From Arthrobotrys musiformis (taxonomy: Eukaryota > Ascomycota > Orbiliomycetes > Orbiliales > Orbiliaceae): DNA of 64,000 bases. This document shows, piece after piece, positions 35,335-48,330 of this stretch; position 1 is the stretch's first letter; each line of letters starts with the position of its first letter. Under the pieces are notes generated by a model that saw only the letters and a list, made by a program, of their open reading frames with translations, did not search any database and had not been told where the DNA came from. The translations under genes and the position numbers were made by a program. Location: NCBI GenBank assembly GCA_036971715.1, contig JAVHJL010000003.1, positions 1,240,001 to 1,304,000 on the forward strand, given 5' to 3'.

Positions 35335-38300
35335 ATGTTGAGGATGAAAGGTTCCTTAGCCAGGGCCGGCTTGCGGCCCCTCACGAACCAACGATCCCCA
35401 TGGATCTGTCGCACCTGCCAAATCCACCAGTCTGCGGCTCTTCTGTCCTCGAAGCTTGAGGAGACATCCTTCCCAGCCCGAAGAGAAGTCCAGTTCAAAG
35501 CGGTGGGCACGCGGAAAAGGGGGGCTCTGCCTATGGATGATACAATGTCGGAAGAAGATAGGAAGAAGGTTCTCGAAAAAAAGCGGAAGGAGCACATTAA
35601 GTTCGTCGAAAAGCTAGAGGAGTTTATCGATGCAAGACGAAGAGTGGCATCAAAGTTGAGGAGTGATGCTGAAGGTAAAAAGAAGACTAAGGCGGTGGGA
35701 AAGAAGGGCCCTAAAACCGCCGAAGTGATAATGGGTAGAGAAGAGAGGCAATTGAAGCGGGCAAAGGAGATACACGAAGTTGCAAACTTATTCACATTAA
35801 CACCCCCCACATGGCCGTCAGTGGGGAGAATGGCTATTACTAGCGACCGCCTAATGTTAATGCACGCTGCCATGAAGGAAACAATGGAAAAGATGAAAGT
35901 GGAGACGACAGAGGCAAAATCGTGGATAGAGGCATCGCGACAAAGAGCCAGAAATGACGCACTGTATTACCCGTTAGTAAAGACAATTGAACCGCTAGAA
36001 GAGGCACAAAAGGAGAAAGAAAATATAAAAACGAGCGCTAGCGGGGAGGCATCGCAAAACCAGGGGCAGGAAGCATTGGAAAACCAAGAGCAAAAAGAAT
36101 CGGAAGGAACTGAAACGAAAGAGAAAAAGCCACGGAAAAGTGCAAGAGAAAAAAAGCTGGAAGTCGATGCCACCACAATTAGCGCAAAAGATTTCGAACT
36201 CGAACGTATGTAACATAATGCGTCGACGATTACACCCCGAATATCAAAACCATCTAACTTTATTCTAGCAATCGATCTTGAACAAAACGTTGAGCTCCGA
36301 CCCCTGAGCCATGGGTTAGATCGTGTCTTGTTTAAGTATGTCAATCGCAGAGTATGATACACGAAACATGACGATATATCGCTAACAATATGGTTTTCGC
36401 ACAACAAAACAGCCCAGGTGTGACATTCCTTCGAGATCCGAGGTCGCGAGTCTACAATTTCGACCCTTACCTCGATACCATCATGCCTGTTGACGAATTC
36501 GACTTCGATGCACTTGGCGACTACATTACTTCGTCTAAGGATACGACGCTCATCGACCTTGCCAGAGAATCTAAAAAGAAATACGTCGGCTCAACGTCCA
36601 GTATGACCTCGATTCTATCGCATATTCACTATCTCATCTCGCGGTGGCGGCCTATCAACACCAAAATGCTTTCAAAGGGGTTCGTAACTGAAAGCGATAA
36701 CTTTACAAGACTCTCGCGATTACCCACCTCTGTAATTCTTCGATGGAAGGACGGAATCTACGCCATAGATCAAGACAAGGAAGTCGACAGCATGGAGACA
36801 ATATTACTATTCTTGGGACGCTCGATGGAGAAGATGTTGACACTCCCACCTGAAGTTTTCCAAAAATACCACAAATCGACTTCACATGAGATCCCAGAGG
36901 AAGTGAAAAATGCACGGGAAAGATACCATTATACCGGTTTTGGCGATCTATTGTTCAGATCACAGTTGGACGCACATGACGATAGGCTACCGGGTACAGG
37001 CGTCTTCGATTTGAAAACAAGGGGCGTAATCAGTATCCGAATGAACGCGGCTGAGCCAGCGGCCGGATGGGGTTACCAGATCAAAACGGCTGACGGACAG
37101 TTCGAATCCTTCGAACGTGAGTACTACGACCTCATCCGATCAGCTTTTATGAAATATTCTTTACAAGTGAGGATGGGACGCATGGACGGCTGTTTCGTGG
37201 CGTACCACAATACGAAGCGAATCTTTGGATTCCAGTATATCAGCATCGATGAGATGGATGAGGCGTTACACGGATGCCCGGAGATAGGAGACCAAGAATT
37301 CAAACTGAGTTTGAAACTGCTGAACGAGGCTTTGGATAGAGCTACGAAGAAGTATCCTGAACAGGTATAGTTTATCTAATCATTTACTACAATATCACGG
37401 TTGCAGTGTGTGCTGATAGTTACAAGTCCCTTCGATTATGGTTCGAGACGAGAGAGTCTGCTATGCCATTCCTCTATTTCGCCGCAGAACCTGTCACCGA
37501 AGAAGAAATCATTGCTTCTCAAGAGAAATCGGCGGATTTGAACGTTGTTCTGGAACAAATAAGAAAATCCTCCAACCCTCCCAAGGTCGATGGCATGGGA
37601 TCGCGACGGAATGATCCTATGGATGAAGCAGAGAGACAAGAGATGGAAGAATGTGCTCCGGAACAAAACCCAACCGAAGCTGCTGCAGAGGAAATAATCG
37701 ACGAGGATCAAGAAAAGGCAGAAAACACCATTTCGGCACTTCAGGAGAGCACAGAAATGCTCGAATCAGTGACTGTAGATGGTGAAAAGCTGATAGATCC
37801 AGAACGTGACGCAAAGCTTCTTGCAGAGGGTAAATCAGGCTGGGAATACCTGGCCGCACCTAAAACAGAGGATTCTACGGATGCAACTCTCGAGGTTGCA
37901 GCGGAAGATGCAGTTAAAGATACGGCCGAAGTCACAGCGGAAGATACGACGAAGGATATGGTAGAAGATACACCGGAGGACACAGCCGAGGCCGCAACGG
38001 AAGATGGATTGGAGAGTACATCGGAAGATGTAGCGGAAGAACCCGTAGAAAGTACCGAGGACCCGACTACGGAAGAAGTAAATGAAGACTCTACGACTGA
38101 CGAAACTGCGACAACCTCAGAAACAAATGACGGTCCATTCGTTCAGGTGCTCGTCGCTCAGAGCAGCGTCAACGGCAACAAGGTCGACCGCCCAACGAAT
38201 CTAACTGACAAGGACGTTTGGTCTATCAATTATGCCTTCTTGGACATGGACAAAAAATCGGCCCTCAAGACTCTCTCGCAAATCAAAAAGCGGAAGAAGG

Positions 38301-38443
38301 AAGGTATAGAATTTGATGCTGGCTGGAAGAGCACATTCATGCAGCATTTGAAGAAACTTTCACGACAGGGTGAGAAGTATGCGGCTCAACAGAAAAGGGA
38401 AGACGAGGAAAGCGATATAGTGGTGTATAGGAGAAGGTCTTAG
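35335..38443 (+). CDS. PET127: Mitochondrial RNA-processing protein Pet127
   Basis: Predicted 968-residue mitochondrial protein. Yeast Pet127 is membrane-associated in mitochondria and acts in 5' processing and turnover of mitochondrial RNAs. Four exons: 35335-36205, 36269-36335, 36413-37364 and 37427-38443. The last acceptor is TACAAG, chosen because it alone restores the frame (EQ/SLRLWFETR). The N-terminus is basic and rich in Ala and Arg, like a targeting peptide. The conserved Pet127 block starts at RPLSHGLDRVLF and includes PGVTFLRDPRSRVYNFDPYL, MPVDEFDFDALGDYI and SRWRPINTKMLSKGF. GVFDLKTRG could supply the acidic-x-Lys element of a PD-(D/E)XK nuclease fold, which has been proposed for this family. 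The C-terminal third contains a degenerate Glu/Asp/Thr/Ala repeat (about residues 780-860) ahead of a final conserved-looking stretch. Confidence 0.95.
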
Positions 38444-41400
38444 GGCTAAACCTGGTAAAAAAAACTGACCGGGTTGGACAGAGATTCGGGACCGGCCTTG
38501 TCATCGGCTAGTTTGGTTCGGGATGGTGTGGATTGTATAATATCTGTAAATAGACCTTGTATTATAAAGCAGAATACTTTTCTGTCTCATTGTAAATATT
38601 TAGAAGACTGGGAGGTACGATAAATAGATCTAGAGCATATAGACCGCCTGCATATCCGTGCACATAAACCGTCCCTATTTGAACTCGCTTAAGTTATTGG
38701 TATTGGGACTAGCTGAATATTTTCCCAACTTTTTAATCTATAAACCTTCTTAAATCTTCAGCGAATACCCTTGTACATTTGTTCCTGCAGAGAAGTCATT
38801 GGCTCTAGTAGCGATGAGGCCTTCCATGTCAACAATCAATATTTGGGAGCTGAATGCGAGATCGATCTCTTTTGTGGAGAAGGAAAAAGTAAAAAAAAAG
38901 CGGAAGTTAGAAACGCAAAGGACCCTGTAAATCACCCAATATCTTGCCTTCACTTTGCATCGCTAGCATAAAATTCTCAAGCCACGGACACGTCAATAGT
39001 ATCAATAACGGTAACTTATAGGTCCAATTTTTTTTTTTTTTTGGTTCTGATGTTCGTTGCAGCAGCTCTCGATCGGGGTCTTTAGCTCCGGAGATCGAGA
39101 TGTGTAAGGCTTAGACTATTTTAGAAGCTAGATAATTTGAGGTGGCAGGATAGGTTGACATGTACAAGTGCGTACAGGTACATGTACATGACATCTGTCT
39201 GTTTCGTTGGCACAGCTGACGATTCCATAGAGTTTAGGGTAAAGTACCACTTTGGACCTCTTTTTTCGGGTAACACGAAACAACGTGCGCACCCCTTGTC
39301 ACTATTTTTGCGTTGTTTTTGTTGTTGTTTCTTTAGGCGCGCGTGCATGGGCTTTTCATGCAGGCGTGGTGTTTTTTTTTGTCAGTCGAATCACGTCTGA
39401 TGCCTGTTGTTTGCATTCTGTGGGGAAGGGTCGAAGGGAAGAATGCAAAAAAGTGGTGTGCTTTTGTGGTGAGAAAAGTATGTGCACTTGTACACATACA
39501 CACGCTACATGTATATTGCTTGCTAGATCCCTGGGAGAGGAACTCAGCACGGCGTCAGGAAATTTTTTGTGAAGGTGTGATTCAGTGAGGGATTAGAGAG
39601 ACATGACAAAAAAGGTCCGAAGGGGAGAATTTACTTATGTTTCGGGTTGTATTGTGATTGGGCGATATCTATATCCGGTGATGGAGGTTAAGGAGAAGCT
39701 GCATGCAGTCATAATATAATTAACATTATAGCTCCTAGTAATTAAGCTTAGCTGACCGACTAGAATTCACCAAAAGGATCGTTACTATTTTGTTCTTGGG
39801 AGCGAGAATTGATCAGGAACAAAAACTGAGGGGGTTGAATCTGGCGGGCTAAGCTTGGCTAAGAATACCATACCGATCATATCATATCATATCATTGACA
39901 TTATCAACAATGATAAGTCCCCACATTATATTATCAAATTTTCTATGATGTCTCTCGGATGACTGCCATTCCGTCACATTGTGGGAAGTTGTATGACCGG
40001 GGCTGGACGGAAAATCCGAGGAGCTTTTTTCGGCCATGGTTCGATTAGATCGGTGATTGCACTGAATAAGGCCCATGTCCCTGTCTGGACCAGCCTCCCC
40101 CAACAAGCGTGATTGGAATGTTGGAATGGTGACGTCGATGTACGGATAGTTGGAGCGACCGCATTTGAAGGTCAAGAATTATTTTTATTACTTCGGGGTG
40201 TCTAAAGGCTCTGTAGAAGCTTTAAGGCTTGTGAAAGGATGGAAGTTCCTAGCTAGGATCATGCAGAATGGATTATCGAGACGGTTTTTTGTTTATGATT
40301 ATTTACACATGACTGACTGTTTTGAAAGTGACATGAAAGCGGTTGGAGTTTCTGATGATCATGGTGGAACAAGGTCCCCTGGTTGCTCTTTTTTCCGAGT
40401 ACGGCGGGGATTGCCAGCGCGCGATATCCAAGATTCACAAGATCTACAAAACGTCAATGCTAGACCCGATATACTTACGACAGCTGTTATGTGACTTCTT
40501 CGTTGTAGTTCACCAGTCTTGCTTCCATTCGGTTAAGCGGGTTCGCCGTGGCTTGCGCTTGACACGGCACCGAGAAGTAGTCTGGGTCGGCTTGCATGTT
40601 CGCATTCTGCAGCGTGAACCGTTTTCTTGGACTATTCTTTGGTGTCTTTTAAGGTTCGGGATTGGAGAATGGGGACCCCGTTTGAACAGTTCCTGTCCTT
40701 CTCCGGTAAGTCCACTCGAAACAAGTGGAATACACTATGACGATTCAGGCTTATGGTTGTTCTATCAACAAGTTGGGGGATGTTCGAACATGACATGATA
40801 TGACATGATCTCGGGTCGAGAAAAATTCTCGCTGGCTGCCTGTGAAGATTTGAGACGTTTACAAAGGAGTTGGGAGGCTCGAAAAGGTGACATGGGCAGA
40901 TCAGGTTTTTCTGAGGCCCATCGCCGGCCGTTTTGAGGATATGTTTTTCACTCAATGCAATCTGGGGGTGGTGGTTTCTTGTGCATCTTTGGATCCAATT
41001 CAATGTCGTGTTCGGCTCGTTAGGCGTGTGCCACGGTGTTGGCAGGTTGACATACGTACGAGACGAGGCACACTCAACCTCACCACCAAAGGAAAATTTA
41101 AAACCAAAAAAAGAAATCGAACTATTAACTAAGATCTCGAAGGTTTATAATCGGAACTGAATTCTTGCTGTTTATCATCTGATAGATCCATTTTTCTTAG
41201 CCGTCATTCGGAACCGGATAGCTCAGAACTTAGATAGATTACTTCCTAAGTTCCAGATTACGAGGGCCCGCAATGCCCCTCTATAATCGGTTAAGGATCG
41301 GGATAATTGAGCGCGGATTCAATTAAACTTGAAACGATGACGTGCGAGCTTGAACCTCGTCTTTGAAACCACATACAAAAGGAAAAAGTAATCCCACGAT

Positions 41401-44400
41401 CTGATGACCCTTTTTATCTGTGGAGGAGCCCCCCCAATCAGACCCTTTCACTTGCGCCATAGAGTTTCGCAGGAGTGTTATCAAGAGTGCACGTCCCGGA
41501 AAGCTGAGCTGGGTGAACGTTACCGGCTACATCAGACGAGGTATGTTTTGACCCATCGACGAAGTCCCTGATTTTATTTCCACACACGTTTTGTAGATGT
41601 CAGATTGTATCAAGCCGACGCATGATTTCTGATGGATGATGAACCGTGCCTGATTTGAGTATAGTGAACAAAGAAGTTTTTTTCCTCTTGAGAGACTTTT
41701 ATCCCAAAATATATGCGACAGCGACGGCACAACGGTGTATTGCACCTGGAACATTTTATCATCCAGCCGACGCTAAATACTCAATCGCTCTAGCTCCGGT
41801 ACTCTACATACTACCGACGGAGCTGAACGTTTGAAGACTTTTCCCTCTGTACCGCCGGATTGAGAAAGAAGATCATAACATTTCGCAAGCGGCCACAAAC
41901 GAAAGGAATAACAAAATTTTTGACCGACATTGATGGTCGACCGGGGTGCAGGTTTTCATATGCCTTGCATGCATCGTCTAATGCCCCAGTCGAGTTACAT
42001 CTCCTGCCAATGGTGAGCAGAGGAGGCGCACATTGTTCCCAGCTTGACCCGGCCCCCACATACACAGTACATATACGGACACACACATCAAGAGTCAAGA
42101 CACCAACATTTTGTGAGCGCCATTTCAACCATTTTTATTTTTTATTTTTCCTTCCCTTTTTCCAGCCGCATCAGGCCCCGAAAGAGAAGAAGGCGCACTA
42201 GCAGGACTAGACCCACAGCGAAAGGGCACATCTTAAAAAAACAAAAGAAAGGAAGAAAGTGGGTGTGTTCATTGCATTGTGGACAGCCATTCTGAGGTCG
42301 CACTGAAGTGAAGTTGAGGCAGTGAAACCTTAATCACCCCGAAATCTCGCAGAGAAGGAACGCCGCAGAGTGCCGACACTAACTTGCTAGCTTGGATTGA
42401 CCGATCAGAGCATTGTTGTTCTTTCTGTTGATTGATTTAAAGAAGTAAGGTAAATAAACGTAACGTCAGTCGCGAGACAGAGACGCAGAGAAATTCAATA
42501 GGGTCCGTAGAAAAGAGTGGGATTTCGCCAACCCGGCCCTCTTCTTTTTCTTTATTCGACTTTCCGGTACGGAGTATAAAAAAGGTTTCTTTATTTTATT
42601 ATTCTATTTTATTATTTTTATTTTTATATAGAGAATTCTCCCACGTTTTGGGGGAACTTCGAGCTCTTCTTTTGTTTCTTTTCTTTCCATTACATAGTTC
42701 CTACTACCAAACCCTGGAAGTATACCTTGAGGGGCGGGACAAGACAGGGTTCAGGGCCAAATACGAACAGACGAGAGAGGGAGAAAGAGTGGGATCGAAA
42801 TCGAATCGTCAAATACCAGAAGAACGGCATCATCGCATCGGATCAAAAAAATTTAAAATTGCGATTCGATTGATTACACTCTCAGCTATATTTCTCTCCC
42901 CTCACTGACGGATTGGTGTAAGATTTCCGGAATTGCGGAGTTCGGGTCATTACTCGTTTCTCTTTTCATCACAGACCACATATCTGCTCCGTATCTGCTG
43001 CAGCTGTAACCTCTTCTCCTTCTTCTTTTTGTTATTCTTTTGGCCGGTTCTGTTGTTTTTGCTATTCCCCATCGCATCAACGGATTTTCGACCGAGCTCA
43101 GGCTCAATTAAAAATTTTCTCTTCCCTTGAATTCTTCTTCCCTGGCTAGTCGACAAAACAGACGAACCGACAGACAGACAGACGTGACAGACACAGCAAC
43201 AGACGGGATTAAATTGTGCAAGCAAGTGCGAGTGCAGGTGCAAGTGCAATTTACAGGGACAAGAGTGTGCAGGTGGGTTCAGCTGCACATTAACCTGCTT
43301 GTAAGCGACGACCTGGAGTTAAGCTGGTTAAGAGTGGTTGTTCGTTCAGAGACACGACAAGGCCCGCTGCACTGCGCGCTGCACTGGCCTAATTTCAAAT
43401 AACGAAAGAGGCGGTTTTTGCCCCTCAAACATACGTCTTCGACAAGAGAAACAAGCAGAGAGGAAGCGAGAGTCAGTTCAGTCACAGAGAGCGAGGGACA
43501 AGGAGAGATTGCATCCACAATTAACTGCTGGTTGTTTTGAATTCTACAATTTATCCTTCTTTTCTTTCTTTCAGACGAGAACCCGGGAACCCGTCTTTGA
43601 CCTTTTCTATTCTTTCTGATCTAATCGATCTCGAACTCTTTTTTTTTTTTTTTTTTTTTTTTTTTGTTCGCCAGTACATAGTTGCAATTGCGATTGGGGC
43701 CCCTTTCCGGATTGGAGATAGCTTCATTCATACATTGCATATACGTACATACAGGATACCTCGAATTCCTGCTTGCCGTCGACCCGATTCGAGACTACTG
43801 CAGTGCCTACACACATACATACACACACACACACATCCTTGGGGAGGCCGTACCAGTACCACACCTACATATTCAAGCCCAGCGCCAGCTGCTAGCTTAC
43901 CGCGAACTGAGGGCCGTCGAGAGTAGTTTTACCTGCCAGTTTCTATTTTTTGCGTGGCGGATAAACAGCCCTGGTCATTTCCTTCGTCATCGATTCATCC
44001 ATCCAAAACACAACACTTTCGAACCCCCCAATTCATATAACCAGAACCTCACCAACAACAACATCCAACAACTTACCTCAACTTACCTAAACCCAGTCTC
44101 CTCTGATATCGAAATTGATTAAGCCAACTTACTGCCTAAACATCAACCTCAAACAACCTCTCCGCTATCCGTTTCACCATAAACCATCGTCAATTAATCG
44201 ATCCTGAAACTTCATCACTATCATCATATTCTTCTTCTTCTCTGGCAGTAAACCGTCTGGCTCTGGCTTTCTTGCATTTGTCTTTCGTTTTTGTTTCGTC
44301 TTTCCTGGGCCTGTAGAACTTCTCCACCATATTACCGGCATCATCATCATATGATCATCAGCTTCGACTTCATCCTTTCATGATTGTTATGATTGCATAC

Positions 44401-44658
44401 CTGTAACTTCTGTTCCCTCTGCCCCCCATGCCAAAAGCGACCAACTGCCAGCAATCCCAGTGACAGTTCCCGCAGCGGTTCTTTGATTCCGCCTCATATC
44501 CTTCACGACAATTGCTATTTCCAATATACCAAAAGCTCGGACGATAGGCCTCGCAGGCCTGTTCAATCGTCTAACAAAGATACCAGCTGTACTCTTTGTC
44601 CTCCAAACAAACAGAAAAGTTATTTTGATCTTGTTTTCTTATCCTTCCTCTATCCAAC
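38444..44658. other. 6.2-kb gene-poor region with long leader-like stretch
   Basis: No gene is supported between PET127 and the LRR gene. The left part has short chance frames, a T tract (39028-39042) and a TCATA repeat near 39876-39897. From about 42540 to 44650 the plus strand is C/T-rich with scattered CAGA, CACA and CATA repeats and a 27-T run, as in long promoters and leaders of fungal signalling genes. That stretch probably serves the LRR gene. Confidence 0.5.
43639..43665. repeat. Poly-T tract (27 T)
   Basis: Uninterrupted run of 27 T about 1 kb upstream of the LRR gene start, inside C/T-rich sequence. It may help keep the promoter free of nucleosomes; that is inference. Confidence 0.9.
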
Positions 44659-47600
44659 ATGGCAACTGCCACAATGCAGCCATTCGATCCGGCCTCTCGA
44701 CGGAAATCGTTCGCGATATTCTCCAAACCATCGAATCCAAAGCCTGCCGCCCAATACACAACTAAACTCATCACCAAGCAAAGGCCGATATCTTACCAGA
44801 GTGGTGCTGTTGGGACTGGGACTATAATTCGTGCTCAAACCTTTCAAGAAGGCAAACCGTCCGCTCCAATAGATCTGAATCGGCCTCTTCCGCCTCGTCC
44901 AAAGGTGACGACACGTCCTATCTCATTGGCAACCACTCCGAGATCATATGAACCTTCGTCGCCGGGGACATCGACGGTTTCGACCTCTACTGCAGCGTCG
45001 TCACTATTTGACGAACCCGATTTCTTAACGAAGAATGCTCGCACATCGACAATTGTATTTGCTGGTGAGGTGGTATCAGCGAATAATTTCATGAGAAGAT
45101 TTAGCAGCAAACGGGAATATCTGGTTTTGACGGACACTCACTTGCTCAGATTTAGGAATCAGGGAAAGGCGGTAGAAGTGTTTCCGCAGTAAGTTTATGG
45201 CGAAAAAAAAGAATGTATCCATTTGTTGTAGAAGAAAGGAAGCTGACGGGAAGTGGCAGGTTGAATCTGAGCTTCCGTGTCGCAGGTAACCGAAGTACCT
45301 CTTTTGCGCCTAGTACCGGTGAGGTTCAACAGGATCAAATTATTATCCACCTGAACCAAATTGTTGCCGTCCATGAGACCGACAAGTACTTTATTCAGGT
45401 CGACCATCTCGACGAAATCACTGGAACCGCCACCTCGACTGTGTTGCAGCTATCAAATCAATCAGAAGTTGACCAATGGTTGCGAGCTTTGTGCAGGACG
45501 GTGCGACTTCCAACGTATACAACACTCCCGTTTGCTGGAAAGGTCGTGGAATATGTTTCGAAGAGACTTAGGGACGAGCACGACTATTCTCCCGACAATG
45601 TCATGATCTTCCGGGTCGTTCACCGAAAGTCTGATCGTAGCCAGGGCAGGGTTTTGGGTTCTTCTGAAGACATTCAAAAGAATGCAACAACAATATGTTA
45701 TTTGGCTGTCGGGATCCACAAGATCCACCTGCTCCCGATACCGAAAGCGGGAAACCAAAAAAGCTCTTCTTCCCTAAATTCTCCTGGAATGGTTACCACG
45801 TTCGGCATCTTGACTTTATGTGCTCTGAATATGAATTCGGAAACGGACGACTCCTTTACGCTCAAGTTCCGGTCCCCCTGCAAACCATACCAGACCGTCC
45901 ATTTGGCTTCTTCCTGTGCTGCCCAAATCATCCAGACGGTCAGGCATGCCGCCGATTTTCTTCGGCCCCAGTGGTCAGAGCCTTCATTCACCCTGAATAT
46001 CCCCGAGAAACTCCTCGACCAACCTTTCCCTGATATCGACTATGATGAGGGCTATCTGTGCTTCTCTAGAACCCTGGCAGCCTACTGTAAGCGCATGGTC
46101 TTCAAAGTAAGATTCTATAAATCCTGTTGGCTAATATTATTGTATAGGCGCATCATACGAAGTCGACATCAACATTATTAATTATACAATAATTCCTAAT
46201 ACCGAGGATGGCCCGAAATTCCAGCTTATGCCACCAAACCACCCAAGAAGGATGAAGTACTCAGTTCCAGAACTTCTCGCAGTCATGAGGTCTCTAAGAT
46301 GGAACGAGTCATTCGGATCGATATCATTCTCCGGTGTCAGTCTCCAGCCATTGAAAGGGGCCTTTGATAGCTATGGTAGCGATATGGAACCGTATAGAAC
46401 ACGATCCGGACGGAAACTCAATACCAGGGGCCAAAAACGATCACTCCTCGTTCTTGAACTAAGAGCGATCGCCGCATGTAGCGCACGATTGCGCCGACTC
46501 GACTTTACTGGTTGTTTGGACCCTCCTAGAGCCCAAACCGAGGACGATGATCACGACGAAGTCGAAACAGGGTGCGAAATTGTGGAGGCGGTCTTGCCAT
46601 TGTGCAAAAAGGGATTGACAAATGTGGACTGGATCATTTTCTCCGGACTTGCACTCGACCAAGCTGACATTGCCTGGATTGTGGATGCTGCCGTAGATAA
46701 GACCTGCCACATTAGGGGGTTGGAGATTGCTAGATGCGGGTTGAGCGAGCGATCAATTTGTTTGATTTTGGAATCGCTGGTAGCCCAGGTTAAGACCCTA
46801 GAGGGTTTAGATATCGGGGGAAATCCAGGTCGGCTAAATACGTCGAGCCTGAACCCCCTATGCGAACTACTCCAAGCTTTTCCCAGCATGCGATGCCTTA
46901 GGCTAGCCAACTTGAAGCTTGCAGTCGGCAGCGACCACAGCAGCTACCCAAAAAATACATCTCCGATCCGACCTTCGTTCAACCGATCGATATCCCTTCA
47001 GATACCACTGCCTAGAACTCCCGAGTCGACGATAAGCGGCGGCTATAAGGCGGGAAGCTTCAGAGCCGAATCCTCGCTATCGGTGAACACATTTCTCTCT
47101 CGGCCGGCGAAGGAGGAGCACGCCTTGATTCCAGAGGAGATTTTGATTAAATGGCGGCTCCAGGAGCTCGACCTCAGCGGGACACCAATAAATGGAGCTA
47201 CTGTAGATGCTCTTTCAGCCTACCTTGCCAGCCCAGCTTCAGAATGCCTCACTAGACTGAATCTTAATGATTGCGGTCTCAAAGCAGGCGATCTAGCTGT
47301 GCTGTTAGGATGTCTGGCTCGGGAAGACGGCAAAGTCCGCAACCTCCACCTCTTCGTCAATCGCCTCCAGATTACACCCGATCACAATAAACTGGTCGAC
47401 GCGATCAAGAAGGGCCTGTCTCCGAGATACCTGACAATCAGCAATGTCGACTACCCCGACGAAGAGATGTTCCGAAAGCTAATCAAAGCCATTACTGTCA
47501 ACAAGACTATCGAATATCTTGACCTTTCCCGTGTCTATCTCCCAACCGATGCCAACAACGACACCATCAATGCTTTTAGCGAGCTCTTCGCGAAGAACGA

Positions 47601-48330
47601 GACGCTGAAAGTTCTCGATATCTCGGGTGGATATGGGCGTATCGAAGATGGGCGACTTGGTGCTCGGCTAAACAAAACCTTCGATACATTGTCACACAAC
47701 AAAACATTGAAGGTTTTGAAAGTTGAACGTAGGTTTCCTCCATATAGCTAATTTTTTCCTGTCGATAGTGATGCTTACAATGCTTGGATAGAACAACGTC
47801 TTGGTCCACAGGGAGCCATGGTCATCGCCAAAATGCTCGAGGCAAACACCTCACTGCAAGAAGTGCACTGCGGCAATAACAGTATCAATCTTCAGGGGTA
47901 TACCGCATTAGCGTCATCCTGTAACGAAAACAACTCCATTCTTGGGCTACCGGGGATGGATCGGGACAGGAAGGACCAGCTAGACAAGCTCCGCAACGAC
48001 CTAAGCAAAATAGTTGAAGTGCCAGAGCCACCATCCAGCAGGCTCTCGGTTCTCGCAGGTTTCTCCAATATGGATAGACGCCGCAGTACTAGTGTCCGCT
48101 CTTTGCGAAGTCTCACAGGCCGAAGCTCACACGACTCGGACAAAGGGTTGAGTCTGACCGAAGACCAGGTCGACACCGCCATCAAGCACGTCTCAGCTCG
48201 CTGGGATGAGCAGGAAGATCACCTACGAAAGATCTTTGCGAGAAACCGAGCCGGCGGCCACGACGACATGGACTCGCGAATGGATACCCCGACACCAGCC
48301 GCCCTTAACGGAATCGCAATCGCTATGTGA
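44659..48330 (+). CDS. PH-domain and leucine-rich-repeat protein, CARMIL-like layout
   Basis: Predicted 1158-residue protein in four exons: 44659-45188, 45260-46086, 46148-47728 and 47792-48330. For the second exon the acceptor at 45259 was chosen: it restores phase and has a CTGAC branch site 14 bp before it, while other nearby acceptors run into a stop. The ATG context is good (AACATGG). Residues 1-125 are Ser/Pro/Thr-rich. A PH-like domain follows (about 131-290), with REYLVLTDTHLLRF and SEVDQWLRALCRTV. From about 480 to 1010 there are leucine-rich repeats of the ribonuclease-inhibitor type (LRRLDFTGC, LEGLDIGGNPG, LQELDLSGTPING, LTRLNLNDCGLKAGDL, IEYLDLSRVYL). The C-terminus is charged and Ser/Arg-rich. 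Order and repeat type recall CARMIL proteins, which regulate actin capping, but the link to actin is inference. Confidence 0.88.

Noticed and set aside
45189..45286. Other acceptors (45231, 45285) for LRR exon 2
   Set aside because: Both lead to the frame with an early TAA; only 45259 keeps the protein open.
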